Shown one piece after another: positions 23,714-34,993 of a stretch of 64,000 bases of DNA. The notes under the pieces were generated by a model that saw nothing but the letters and a program-made list of their open reading frames with translations, made no database searches and was not told the DNA's origin. The position numbers and the translations under genes were made by a program. This stretch comes from Thinopyrum elongatum (lineage: Eukaryota > Streptophyta > Magnoliopsida > Poales > Poaceae), in the NCBI GenBank assembly GCA_011799875.1, contig CM022300.1, positions 238,898,807-238,962,806 of the forward strand, read 5' to 3'. The number at the start of each line of letters is the position of its first letter. Within the stretch, counting starts at the first letter, position 1.

Positions 23714-23751
<38 letters not shown>

Positions 23752-24092
23752 AATGTCAGCAATCATAGAAGACTAAACGATAGTTGAGTATGTGGACTTG
23801 CTAAACAAAAGCTCTTACATAAGACCCTTCCTGAGAATATGATGAACTGTAATTGCTTTGTTGACCAAGAACATGGTTTGTTAGTTTTCAAGAAAGTTTA
23901 TGCTTTATACTTCGTTATTGTGATTAATTGTTACTTGATCATGAGAAGTTCTATGCTAATATATTGCTGCTATGATAATGATCATGATGCTACTATGTCC
24001 GTATTTAGTTTTTATCGATACCTCTCTCTCTAAACATGTGGTCATGATTATCGATTTCGGCTTTCGCTTGAGGACAAGCGAGGTCTAAGCTT
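22539..24092. other. Non-coding 3' region of Athila-like element
   Basis: It opens with an AGCTTGGGGGAGG stretch near 22575 and closes at the true polypurine tract, with about 1.5 kb of AT-rich sequence between. A part near 23100-23220 (CTTGTGCATCCAA, CATGAGAGTCCAC) is clearly related to 63940-64000. No gene is seen. Confidence 0.65.
23716..23745. repeat. (AT)15 microsatellite
   Basis: A perfect AT dinucleotide run of 30 bp. Confidence 0.95.
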
Positions 24093-24099
24093 GGGGGAG
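24093..24099 (+). promoter_or_regulatory. Polypurine tract of Athila-like element
   Basis: GGGGGAG, followed by one T, precedes the LTR start TGATACG. It is the expected plus-strand primer. Confidence 0.75.
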
Positions 24100-24100
24100 T

Positions 24101-25617
24101 TGATACGTCCATTTTGCATCATGTTTTCCTACTATTATTTATAATGTTTTTGATCAATATAATACTTTGTGATGCAATTTTAATGCCTTTTCTCTCTTAA
24201 TTTGCAGGATCTACATGAAGAGGGAGATTGCCGGCAGCTGAAATTCTGGATCAGAAAAAAGCTATATCAGAGATACCTACTATGCACTACTCCAAATGAG
24301 CTGAAATTTCACGGAGAATTTTGATGGAATATATAAAAAATACTGGAGCAAAGAAGTACCACATGGGACGCACCAGCTGCCCACAAGGCAGTAGGGCGCG
24401 GCCCCGCTGGGCGTGCCCTAGTACCTTGTGGGGGCCCTGGCCGGCCTCCGAGGCCCATCTTCTCTTATATGATGCCATTTGCCCTAGAAAAAAATCAAGA
24501 GAAGACTTTCGGGACAAAGTGACGCCGTCTCCAGGTGGAACCTGGGCAGGAGCACTTTTGCTCTCTAGCGGAGCGATTCCGCCGGGGACACTTCCCTCCG
24601 GGAGGGGGAAATCGAAGCCATCGACATCACGAACAACCCTCTCACCGTGGGAGGACCAATCTTCATCAACATCTTCACAAACACCATCTCATCTCAAATC
24701 CTAGTTCATCTCTTGTATCCAATCTCTGTCTCAACACCTTAGATTGGTACCTGTGGGTTACTAGTAGTGTTGATTACATCTTGTAGTTGGTGCTAGTTGG
24801 TTTATTTAATGGAGGATTATATGTTCAGATCCTTGATGATATTCAATACCCTTCTGATCTTGAACATGAATATGATTTGAGAGTAGTTACTTTTGTTCTT
24901 GAGGACATGGGAGAAGTCTCGTCATAAGTAATCATGTGAACTTGGTACTCGTTCGATATTTTGATGATATGTATATTGTTGCTTCCATTAGTGGTGTCAT
25001 GTGAATGTTGACTACATGAAACCTCGCCGTATTTGGGCCTAAGGGAAGGCATTGTGGAGTAATAAATAGATGATGGGTTGCTAGAGTGACAGAAGCTTAA
25101 ACCCTAGTTTATGCGTTATTTCATAAGGGGCTGATTTGGATCCATATGTTTCATGATATGGTTAGATTTATCTTAATTGTTCTTTCGTAGTTGTGGATGC
25201 TTGTAAGAGGGGGTAATCATAAGTGGGAGGCTTGTTCAAGTAAGAACAGCACCCAAGCACTGGTCCACCCACATATCAAATTATCAAAGTATCAAATGCG
25301 AATCAAACAAACATGATGAAAGTGACTAAATGAAATTCACGTATGTCCTCGAGAACACTTTGCTTATTATAAGAGAACATTCTGGCCTGTCCTTTTCTAT
25401 AAAAAGGATTGGGCTACCTTCTGCACCTTTGCTACAATTGCTACTTGTTGCTCGTTACAAATTACCTTGCTATCAAACTATCTGTTACCGATAATTTCAG
25501 TGCTTGCAGAAAATACCTTACTGAAAACCGCTTGTCATTTCCTTCTACTCCTTGTTGGGTTTGACACTCTTACTTATCGAAAGGACTACGATCGATCCCC
25601 TATACTTGTGGGTTATA
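24101..25617 (+). repeat. 3' LTR of Athila-like element
   Basis: It starts TGATACGTCCATTTTGC and ends at CCTATACTTGTGGGTTATA, the usual terminal block of Triticeae Athila-like LTRs (normally GGGTTATCA). It is about 1517 bp long. ATATATAAAAAATACTGG near 24329 may be the TATA region. Confidence 0.75.
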
Positions 25618-26874
25618 AGGTATTTTTGGTTTTTGTAATGTGATTAAAATAGACTCGAGAGCCATAGTTTTCACTAGAGGCTTCTCTCTCATAAAAATAG
25701 CATATGGTGGGTAGACAAATTACTGTTGGGCAATTGATAGAAAAGCGCATAGCGATGACGTTATTCATGACATGATCATGTACATAGACATTACGTTCGT
25801 GAAAAGTAGACCGACTCTTGTCTGCATCTACTACTATTACTCCACCAATCGACCGCTATCCAGCATGCATCTATGGTATCGAGTTTATGACAAACAGAGT
25901 AACATTTTAAGCAAGATGACATAATGTAGACAGAATAAAACTAAGCAATATGATTGAACTTCGCCATTTTCCCCTTAGTAGAAACAATACAAATATGTAT
26001 CTCGCTACCCCTTATGTCATGAGGTGAGGACACTGCAAGATTGTACCTACCACAAAGCACCTCTCCCGCTGAAGATAAATCAATCTAGTTGGCCAAACCA
26101 AACAGATAGATCAGAGAGAAATACAAAGCTATAACAACCACACATAATAAAGTTCAGAAAATACTCAATTAATTTCAATGAATAATATGATTATAAACCC
26201 ACAATTCATCGTATCCCAACAAACACACCGAAAAAGAGGATTACATTGAATAGAACTCCAAGGAGAATATTGTATTGAAGATCAAAGAGAGAGAAGAATC
26301 CATCTAGCTAATCATTATGGACCTGTAGGTGTGTGGTAAACTACTCACACATCATCAGAGGTGCAGCAAGGTTGATGTAGTAGCCCTCTGTGGTCGATTC
26401 CCCCTCGGGGAGAGTACCGGCAGAGGCCTCCAGATGGGATCGCGGAAGAACAGAGGCTTGCGGCAGCGCAATAATTGTTTTGGGCCGCGCTCTGGTGGTT
26501 TTGGGATTTATTGGAATTTATAGAAGTGGAATTAGGTCAAACGGAGCTACATGGGGCCCACAAGATCCGGTGGCGCCCCCCGGGGGCGCGCCGTATGAGC
26601 TTGTGGCCCTCTTGTAAGTCTTCTGGCCTCCTCCCGAGTCTTCTAGGGTCCCTTCTGGTCCATAAAAAATCACCGTAAAGTTTCATCGCGTTTGGACTCC
26701 GTATGATTTTTTTTTTGCGAAACTATAAAACAGGCAAAAACAGGAACTAACACTGGGCACCGACTTAATAGATTAGTTCCCAAAAATGATACAAAATTAC
26801 GTATAAAACATACAAGAGTGATAATATAATAGCATGAAACAATAAAAAATTATAGATGCTTTGGAGACGTATAT
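25618..26874 (-). repeat. Reversed Ty3-type LTR fragment
   Basis: Read on the minus strand it begins ATACGTCTCCAAAGCATC near 26870 and continues with CATGCTATTATATTATC, the typical U3 start of another Triticeae Ty3 LTR group. The sequence down to 25618 (for example CATCTACTACTATTACTCCA on the plus strand) is the usual inner part of these LTRs. The U5 end is missing where it meets the previous LTR. No gene is seen. Confidence 0.6.
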
Positions 26875-26884
26875 CGCTCACGTG

Positions 26885-27790
26885 CACCAAGCAAACCACA
26901 CATGATGTCACTTCTGGGAGTGGCGGCCAGTCGTGGCGCAACAGAGGCCGCGACGAGAGCGATAACGGACGCGCACTTGTCCAACAACGACAGACGCTAT
27001 ATCTCGAAGGACAAGTGCCGCTACTGCGGTATCGAGGGCCATTGGGCTCCGGATTCCAGGAAGAAGAAAAGATAGGAGGCCAACCTCGCCTAGCTGGTGG
27101 ATGAGGAAGAGCCAACCTTCCTGATGATGGAGGTGTGTGCCGTCGCAATCCAGCCGATGGAGCCGGCAGGAGTAGTCCACTTCGTCGAGGGATGGGCGCA
27201 CATGGAGGTTGGGCACATCGAGGAGACTGAGTCGGGCTGTACCTCGACACAAGGGCGAGCAACCACATCATCGGCTCAAGAGCGACCTTCTCTGAGCGAC
27301 ACTATCAAACTGGTGACGGCTCGATGATCGCCATCGAAGGGAGATGCACGATCCTCTTTCACTGTAAGGGTGGCAGTCATCGCACTCTCGCCTGGGTCTA
27401 CTATACCTATACCTCAAGGCTCAGGAACAACATTTGTGAGCATGGGCTAACTCAACGAGTTTGGGTGCCAGGTCATGATCAAGGGTGGCGTATGCTTCGT
27501 GCATGCTCGACAGCAACGACTCCTCACGAAGGTGTCACACGACCGTAGGCACCTCTAATCGCCGACCTCAAGGTGGCGCAGCCGGTGTGCCTCTTAGCGC
27601 GCTGTGGCGAGGATCCGTGGCTGGAGCATGCACGCTTGATGCACTGAGGAAGATGGGGCACATGAACATGGTACGTGGTTTAGTTGTGTTGGATCATGTT
27701 GATCAACTCTCTGACAGCTACCTCGCCGGGAAGCACCACCGCACTCCTCCCGTGTCACCAAATTGCGCGCCAACAAGTTTTTGAATGTTA
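26885..27790 (+). pseudogene. Copia gag zinc knuckle, protease and GAG-pre-integrase remnant
   Basis: The plus strand encodes a zinc knuckle CRYCGIEGHWAPDS near 27013-27055 (last cysteine changed to serine). Near 27238 it encodes the copia protease signature LYLDTRASNHIIGSRATF, where the usual DTGASNH has glycine changed to arginine. Further on, HARLMHMNMV-like sequence near 27630-27690 with a DSYLAGKHHR end resembles the GAG-pre-integrase domain. Several stops and frame changes occur. Neither LTR is visible. It is an old fragment of a Ty1/copia element. Confidence 0.7.
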
Positions 27791-27842
27791 CTCTCACAAT
27801 GACCAGCCTAATGTGTCATGCATTTTGCTCCCACTATGACTA

Positions 27843-28062
27843 GGTCCCAGTTCTTTTGGCGGATTCTCTCATAATCTCTTGAGAATCGACCCTTTAACCA
27901 GCTTCTTCCAGAATCTTGAACTCATATTTTTTTTTACAATCCGGACTACTTAGAGTGTGAACAACTACGATTGTAAAAAAAAATGGGTACAAGATTCTGA
28001 GAGAAGCTGAGTGAAGGGTCGATTCTCAAGATTCTGAAAGAATCGGCCAAAAGAACTGGGCC
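27843..28062. mobile_element. MITE with CCAGTTCTTTTGG terminal inverted repeats
   Basis: The left end GGTCCCAGTTCTTTTGG and the right end CCAAAAGAACTGGGCC are inverted repeats, and the complementarity continues inward to the poly-T/poly-A pair at the centre (27925-27935 with 27975-27985). The 220-bp element is flanked by TA on both sides. The superfamily is uncertain. It has no coding capacity. Confidence 0.75.
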
Positions 28063-29090
28063 TACTTCTTAGTACAAGGAAAAGGCGTGCTTTGCTGCGC
28101 GGTCTAGGTACCAACGTTGAGTGCTTGTTAGTTTGATGACACGCTTTGTTTTTTTTAGCAACTTATAATAGAATATATATCAAAAAATAGAATTGTTTAA
28201 GGACATATTGTGCGGCATGTGTGGTCGTTTGTGATAATGGGTATTTCTTGTTTGGCAATGAGTGAGAGGTACACTTGAAAATGGGCTGCCGTAACATGCT
28301 TAGTACAAACTTTATGGTTGTTGTTGTTATCGTCTTACATATTACCCCATAGAATCCTAATATTACTTTGCTCATCAAGTGTTCATACTTCTAATTTCAT
28401 GTACGAACATCAATGATCTTGAGAATTACATAGAAACAATATTGCACAAATACCAATTAGGAAATTGGTACATCATACCGAGGATTTTGTAGGGGTCTAA
28501 ATCAAAACCATGAACCACCATGCGCATTTCAGACAACATAGTTATCTCAAAGAGACAACAACCAACAAAATCATTGTTTGACACCAACACTGTGTGTCAT
28601 TCCCTTCTTTGGTTACTATGAAATCTGACAACCTCTGGCAGTGGACGCGCATTTCACAAACACTTATCAAGAAGGCCACCGGCTACAAGAGACTCAGGTC
28701 ACACCCCTACATTTTTTCCAATGAAACATTTCTTCAAATCAACATTGATGTGGAACTGGTATCCTCAAAGTTTTACATAACTGGAAAACCGGACATTTCA
28801 TTTTAGCATTTCATCTATTCTTAAGCAATTATATCTAAAACTCGGGGTCAAATAACATCACAAAATTAGTTGCACCACACTATATATCCACCTCGAACTA
28901 ATCATCTTCGCTCCCAGAAGCGACGTAGACTACTGTCGCCTTCCTTTCCCTTGTTGTCCTTCTCGGTGCAACTGGATCAGCAGAGCTGCTGGAGGGAGGG
29001 AGTGCTTAAGATACTTGCATTTAGTGCTCATGAATCTCATGAGGATCACCTCAGCACAGGCGCTACAATAAGCAAACACACAAGAACATA
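28063..29090. other. No recognisable gene
   Basis: This AT-rich stretch has only short open frames (for example 28594-28806), and none matches a family I know. It lies between a MITE and a LINE tail and could be the LINE's target DNA. Confidence 0.5.
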
Positions 29091-30300
29091 AGTTTTTTAA
29101 GGGGAAAGGTAGCGATCGCCACCTTGTATTAAAAAAACGGCCGTAAAGGCCAACCATGGTCTGGGCGCACACAAGAATCAACAAGAAAAAGCCTGCAGAA
29201 ACCAAAACAAAACGAAGGGGGAAAAGGCAACAAAAGAGAGTACATGGGCGTAAACAGATATGTGCCCAAGACAGATGAGAAGTCTTCTGTGATTCCTTCA
29301 TTGCCATGTTCGCCCAGAGCTTCAGATCCTCGCCGATGCATTGTGAAATCAAAATGTGGTGGCAACTATTTGTTGTTAAACACACTACCATTTTTGCATT
29401 GCCAGAGAGTAACTGAACAGGCTGTAAAAACAATAGGCCATAGACTATTGTATACACTGATGCACGTCGTTGGCAAACTGAAGCATGTCTGAAGCTTGCC
29501 TAGCCATGGATTACAGATTTAGGCACCTCCAGATGTGTTCCACTGCTTTACAACGAAATGGAATATATTCAATGGACTCGATGGCGGGGCAAATTTTGCA
29601 CCATGGGTCGGTAACCCAGCATTTTTTGGCGATATTCTCCTTTGTGTTAAGTCTGCCTTGAAATTCAATTAATAGGAACACTTGGTGCTCTAGAGGAATG
29701 ATCAGAAGCCATATGAACTTGGCCACAGGCGAGGTCACACCTCAGAATGTAAAAAGACTGTAGAAGTAGCGGTCGTTAGCAGTAGTACCAAAAATCCTGC
29801 CTGTTCTTGTGTCCATCTCTATATTGGGGCTTAGGGTCTTTAGGATTACCAACAGCTAGGCCAATTGATGAGCAGTCGTTGTGGATACAACCAGCCGTAG
29901 CTTAATAGACCATGAGTTATCTAAAAACCGGGATTGAACATAGCAGCACTTATCCATGGCAAAGGTGAACAAAACTGAAAATCAATACATTGGTCTTTGC
30001 TCCATGCACCAAGTGTCCATCCAGAAGGAAATATTTTATCCACTTCCCAGTCTGCACCTTGTAGCGTTCATGACTATATGTATTATTGACTTGAAAGTTT
30101 CCCACATAGTTGTGTCTAGCCGGTGCCTACCAGGACTGAAAATAGTAGCCTACGCGTCCTTGAACCAGTTATAGCAAGTCAGATCACTCCCTTGAAGCAG
30201 CATTGTTCTTGATCTGCAAATTAGAGCCCTATTGTGTGCTCTTAGGTCTCTGATACCCAAACCACCGAATTCTTTTGACATAATCATAATTTCCTAAGCA
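29091..30300 (-). mobile_element. LINE retrotransposon 3' part, 5'-truncated
   Basis: On the minus strand, residues near 30260 read KEFGGLGIRDLRAHNRALIC, the GGLG-RDL motif near the end of plant LINE reverse transcriptases. Further on (29738-29511) is a zinc-binding RVT tail, LNTKENIAKKCWVTDPWCKI and FRCKAVEHIWRCL. Downstream about 400 bp of untranslated sequence ends near an A-run (TTTTTT on the plus strand at 29092-29097), as expected at a LINE 3' end. Stops separate the pieces. The element is truncated upstream of 30300, which is typical of LINE insertion. Confidence 0.75.
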
Positions 30301-30966
30301 ACAAGACAGCGGCTACCATTGATTACACTGGAAGAACAGATATTTAAATACACAATCACACCTACACACAAGAGCACGAACCAAGAAGAAGCATGTCAAA
30401 AAAGAACAAAACCCACTTGCCTGTTCCATCATCGGCCTGGATCGAGGTGGAGGAGGTGGAAGGCGAGGCGGAGGAGGTTGGGGCTGGATTGGGGTGCGGT
30501 GCCGGAGAGGAGAATGGCTAGCGGAGGAGGTCGCGGTGCGGCGCCGACGAAAGGAGAGGGTGTGGCGCCTGCGGGAGGAGCGCGGTGCCCATCAGCCCGC
30601 GCCGTCGACGTCCATGGCTCCTCCTCCGCTCCTATCACCCAGATCGAGGGAGGAGAGATGTGGCCGAGGTTGCCAAGCTGTACGTCGATGGCTGTTCGGC
30701 GGAGAGATCCAGGGCGAGGAGAGGACGACGGGGGTTCGAGCTGCGCGCTAGAAGAGATAAGATTTTTCCCCCACCGACAATCCAGTCCACACCCCCAGCC
30801 ACAGCAGCACCCACCTATCGGCACGACCAGTAAAAATAGACGATCAAATTGACCCCTCAATTGATTTTGAGCGCTCCCACCCCTAAGAGCTTAGTGATTT
30901 AGTAGATGATACCCAATCTCTCATTTCTTATTTAATTGATTGATCAGTCTTTCTGGTAGTATATTC
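30301..30966. other. GC-rich stretch, unassigned
   Basis: From 30420 to 30760 the sequence is GC-rich with several overlapping open frames, for example a glycine-rich plus-strand frame starting MASGGGRGAAPTKGEG. None matches a family I recognise, and GC-rich DNA lacks stops by chance. It may be a LINE 5' region or gene debris. Confidence 0.4.
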
Positions 30967-30969
30967 TAA

Positions 30970-32040
30970 GAGCATCTCCACTCGCTCCCCCCCCCCCTCC
31001 CAAATGCCCCCAGGGCTCTTTTTTTAACGCCGGCGCCGAAAAATCGGCCCAGTCGCCCCCTCAGGACCTTGTTTATCGCCGGTTTGAGCTGAAATAACAG
31101 CCGGCGAACCCGAACCGAACCCAAGCCCTCGGGGGCCGCCTGGGGGCGCCGGCCGAAGCCAAAAGGCGCGTGGGTCCGCTCTGTCGGCGAGAGACAGGCC
31201 TTTTCCCACCGACCCCCCACTTTTCCCCTCCATTTCCCCCCCTTCTGCCCTCTTCTCCCGCCATTCTCCTCCCTCTTCCCGCCATCCGGCCGCCATCCCG
31301 CCATGCCGCCGAAGAAGTATTCGGCCCCTCGCGCCGCTGCCGTTGCCGATGCCACCCAGCCAAAGCAGAGGAAGCCGAGGGCACCGCCGGCAAAACCACC
31401 GGACATGTCGAACGCCGACTGGAAGACGGAGGTTCAACGCCGGGAGGCTGTCACCACCGACCGACGGAATAGGCTCAACGCCAAGAGGGCCCGGGACGCG
31501 GCGGCGGCGGCGGAGCAGGCAGAGGCGTCTCGCGCGGGGATGATGAATCCGCCCGGCGGCCATGGCCCGCAAGCTGCCTGGAGCCAGTAGAGCGTCGGGG
31601 CGCCGGCCAGCTTCTTGCCGCCGCCACAGCCCTGGGGGTACGCACACTCGCCTGGCTAGGCCGCCGGCGACGCACATGGCGGATTCAACCCCAACATCAC
31701 CTTTCCGCATGGCCAGCGCGCCTTGCCCTCCGGTCTGAACCCCGACCAGTGCACGCTCTCGCCCGCGTTCGCCGGTGTCCAGTACCCCCCGTACACCTAC
31801 TCGCCGCCGGCGTACGCCGCCTCCCCGACGCCGCCTCTGCGCCGTGGCGCCCTGCCCTTCTCGCAAGCCTTGTCGTCGCATTTCGGCAACCCCGACGCGA
31901 CGGAAACCAACATGGACGAGATCATCACGAGCGACTTGGTCGCCGCCGCCGCCTCCCCCGGGTTCCAGGCGCAAGACGATACAATGGACCTCGCCGACGA
32001 CATGGACGACGAGGTCGACTGCGGCGAGGAGGAGGAGGAG

Positions 32041-32072
<32 letters not shown>

Positions 32073-33442
32073 GCTGGCGCCTGCGCCGGCGAGGAAAGGG
32101 AAAAAGAAGAAGCCGGGGGGGGGAGCAGGACGGGCGAGCCGCGCGTCAAGTGGACGTCCAAAGAAGACGAGTGCCTCGCCGAAGCATGGAAGACCGTCTG
32201 CCTCGAGCCTATCACCCGCACGAATCCGAACGCCGACACGTACTGGACGCGCATCAAGTCGGCGTTCGATGAGCGCAAGCTGGTCGACCCCTACTTCGCC
32301 ACCATCCACATGCAGCGTGGCTCGTAGGCCATGTCGAACCATTGGGCGATCATCCAAACGCCCTGCAACAAATGGCATGGGATCGTTGAGGAGATCGCGG
32401 CTCGCCCGGAAAGCGGCGCCAACGTCGAGGGTCAGGTATGCACAGACGCCGGCTCTCGCTTCTTTTCGCCGTGTACGTCGCCGACACTTGTTCTTCGGCG
32501 CAGATGGTTCGGATGTTCGCCATGTACCGCCAGGACAGCAGCAGCGACCAAGAGTTCAAGTACCTCCACGTGTTCACCCGGATCGAGAAGTGCGAGAAGT
32601 GGGCGGATGTCCGGCGCACCCTCGCCAAGGCCAAGAAGACGTACAAGCCGGACGCGCCCACGCCGGGGGCGGCGGATGGGCGCCCTGACGGCAACAAACG
32701 AGCCAAGACGACGAAGGACGCCGCACCGGCTACCGAGCGGCTGCACGCGTCCATCGAGCAGTGCATCGCCGACGCCAAGAACCACGCCGCCCAGAGGGAA
32801 GAGAAATCCGAGGCGCGGTGGTCGGCGTTGATGACGAACAGCGCCGTCAAGCTCGACCTACTCCGGACCAACGTCGCCGCGAAGAAGGGGAACACCGACC
32901 TGGCATTCCTGATGGGGGCGAACATGTCGACGATGGACGAGCAGGTCAAGGTGTGGTACTTGGCGGAGTGCGGCCTTATCTTGAACCAGATGCCGTCGAC
33001 GACCGCGCCAACTCCCACGCCGACCCCAACGCCGCCACCAAGCCCGAGTGATGATGCCGCCACAAAGCCCAGCACAGAAGCCACGCCGACGCCGACCAGC
33101 CCGAGCACGCCTACGCCCGCCAGTCCGACGCCGGAGGAGCACGCCGCCGTTTGATGCAATTGCCTACGCGTCCTTCCTTTTGAACGCCGAACTTTCGAGT
33201 ATGATTGATCGCTGAACTGTGGCATGGTGATCGCCGAACTTTGTGGCAGCCGTTGATCGCCGAACTTGTGGCGTTTTTTTTTGGTAGCGGGAAATGTCAA
33301 GTTTGAATTTATACGCGTCTTGGGCCGAAACCTGGGGGCGTGGCTGGGAACTGGATCGCCCCCAGGACCAAAAAAGCGCCGACGGCTTGGGCCAAACCAC
33401 AATCGCCGGGTGCGTTGAGGGGCCGAACGAGTGGAGATGCTC
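30970..33442 (+). mobile_element. PIF/Harbinger-type element carrying only ORF1
   Basis: Terminal inverted repeats GAGCATCTCCACTCG (30970) and CGAGTGGAGATGCTC (to 33442) are perfect, with TAA duplications at 30967-30969 and 33443-33445. The 3-bp TAA duplication and a Myb-like/NAM-associated ORF1 support PIF/Harbinger. The 2473-bp element has no room for, and shows no sign of, the DDE transposase, so it would depend on one made elsewhere. Confidence 0.85.
31303..33154 (+). pseudogene. Harbinger ORF1: Myb/trihelix plus NAM-associated domain
   Basis: It starts MPPKKYSAPRAAAVADA at 31303. Stops TAG at 31588 and about 31654 interrupt the N-terminal proline/alanine-rich part. A GAG run near 32030-32075 codes poly-glutamate. 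A frame change at the G-run near 32116 leads to the Myb/trihelix-like domain VKWTSKEDECLAEAWKTV, with NADTYWTRIKSAFDE. A TAG at 32325 precedes AMSNHWAIIQTPCNKWHGIV. A 68-bp GT-AG intron (32436-32503) fits well, after which the NAM-associated C-terminal region follows (QEFKYLHVFTRIEKCEKW) and a proline/threonine tail ends at 33154. In live systems ORF1 helps the transposase bind DNA. This copy is inactive. Confidence 0.8.
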
Positions 33443-33445
33443 TAA

Positions 33446-34886
33446 GAGCATCTCCAGCCGGCCCCCCAAGACGCCCCCAGGACCACTTTTTGGGCGCCGG
33501 CGATTAAAATTCTTCCCACTCGTCACTCCAAAACCTCAGTTTTCGTCGGATCTGGCCAAAACTAGAGCCGGCGCTCCTAGGCCAAACACAGCCCACCGGG
33601 GCAGTCGGGGGAGGAGAGAGAAGGATTTGCATGTCGTTTGGCCCACAGTCAGCCTCCCACTCCCTCTCTCCACCCTTTTTCTCCGGGCCCACCACATGCA
33701 TGCTCTCTCTTTTTCTTTTCTCCCTCTCTCCCACGCGCGCCTGCTCCTCTCATCCTCGCCGCGTGCCTGCCTCCCCGCTCGCTGCCCCGCGCGTCAGCCG
33801 CCTCCCGCCACCGCTCGCCGCCCCGCGCCCCGCTCGAAGAGGTCGCCGACGAGGCCCGAGCAGCCCGGGCCGCCTTGCAGCCAGAGGAGCGCGCGCTGGT
33901 GCACCTCCCGCCAGCGGCTGCCGCGCGGCTCCGCCTCGTACAGCCTGCTCGCGTCCCCGCTCTTCGTCGTGGCGCACGCGGCCACCCCGTGCTCTTCGTC
34001 CCCTCGGCCGGGTTCCTCCCGTTCGACGGGCCCGACGACGTCGTGCCGTCCCCGACGCTCGACTTCGCCCCGGCCTCAGAGGAGGTCACGTGGGCGCAGT
34101 CCAGCACGTCGACGAGCCCGTGTGGGCCCGCGCACCCGTCGCACCACGGTCGGTGCTTGCCCCCACCGGCGTCCACGGCCGGGCCGGGTGACCCGAAGGC
34201 AAGGCCGCCGACGCGTCCAGCACAGAGGTCGGGCTCATGGCGTAGGCGTCGCACGGGGCCGTGGACAAGTTGCCGCCGGCTTGGGTTCTGTCGTCGTCGC
34301 ACGTGGTCGCGTGCTGCTACTCGCCCGCCGACGACGCGTTCTTCGTGTGCAACCCGGCCACCGCGTCCTGGGCGTCCGCCCCGTCCCCGTGCAGCCCGCT
34401 AACGGGGCGCGTCGAGGCGGCGAGCAGCGCGTCTCCAGCCCGTGCAGCTCGACGGACGCGGCGTGGTGGAGGCGCGGCGGGCGAAGACCTGCACAGCGGC
34501 GAGCGGACGCGGGCTAGGACCTGCAGTAGAAGGTCGTCCGGGGTGCTATACTTCTAGGCGGCTCCTGGGCGTGGCTGTAGGCCGCTCCTGGGCGTGACCG
34601 GTGGCTCGACGTCGGCCGCCGGCTGCTGGATGTCTCCTCGAGCTTCTCATCGCCTCCTTCCTCGTCGACGCTTGTGCTCCTCCGCTGGCTGGAGGTCGTT
34701 GACGCCGCCGCGGTCAAGATGCTCGACGAAATGCCGCTGCCTCCATGGGAGCCCAACACTGCTCATGGGGGCACAACGAGTGGAAAATTTTGCTCCTGCC
34801 TCCCAGGCCAAAATTTTCGCCGGCAGCCCCGCAAGTGGCGAAAAAAAATGCCTCTTCGGGGAGGGGGCAAACGAGTGGAGACGCTC
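33446..34886. mobile_element. Second PIF/Harbinger-type element, non-autonomous
   Basis: Ends GAGCATCTCC (33446) and GGAGACGCTC (34886) match the neighbouring element's termini. TAA flanks both sides, and the left TAA at 33443-33445 is shared with the first element. The 1441-bp interior is GC-rich. It carries a serine-carboxypeptidase-like fragment on the minus strand. Less clear F-box-like residues occur on the plus strand (LLASPLFVVAHAA near 33950; PVLFVPSAGFLPFDGPDD near 34000; FFVCNPATASW near 34340). No transposase is seen. The element ends 107 bp before the start codon of the SNARE gene. Confidence 0.8.
33800..33990 (-). pseudogene. Serine-carboxypeptidase-like fragment inside the transposon
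   Basis: The minus strand reads TTKSGDASRLYEAEP and then LLWLQGGPGCSGLVGDLFE. The W-L-x-G-G-P-G-C-S block is the conserved region of plant serine carboxypeptidase-like (SCPL) proteins upstream of the catalytic serine motif. After GAG the frame ends without further family sequence, so only a piece of one exon is present. I infer capture of host DNA by a non-autonomous transposon. The overlap with F-box-like residues on the other strand makes the exact extent uncertain. Confidence 0.5.
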
Positions 34887-34889
34887 TAA

Positions 34890-34993
34890 ACCCCAGCTAA
34901 ATAGGCCATTGAGGTCGCGGAGCCCTAGTTTGACCGGAAAGGTTCGTCTGTAGTAGGGTTTGCGCCGGATAGAGAAGGGGAAAGGTGGGACCC
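34890..34993 (+). promoter_or_regulatory. Probable 5' UTR of the SNARE gene
   Basis: Only 104 bp separates the transposon flank (TAA, 34887-34889) from the start codon. The segment has a CCCTAG and GGGTTTGCGCC context usual for grass leaders, but no clear TATA box. The transcription start may therefore lie inside the transposon. No transcript data are available here. Confidence 0.4.

Larger units (their letters stand above)
21079..25617 (+). mobile_element. Athila-like Ty3 element, 3' part
   Basis: Plus-strand order is integrase C-terminal half, a small extra ORF, a long non-coding 3' region, a polypurine tract (24093-24099) and an LTR starting TGATACGTCC at 24101. The 5' part is missing because the LTR remnant ending at 21078 was inserted in the integrase core, and the rest lies outside the window. 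Stops and frameshifts show that it is dead. Confidence 0.8.

Noticed and set aside
28594..28806. A 70-codon plus-strand frame as a small gene
   Set aside because: It has no domain, start context or splice partners, and lies between transposon pieces.
31797..32378. Long GC-rich frames on the opposite strand of the Harbinger ORF1
   Set aside because: They mirror the poly-glutamate and proline-rich code and show no domain. Stops are rare by chance at this base composition.
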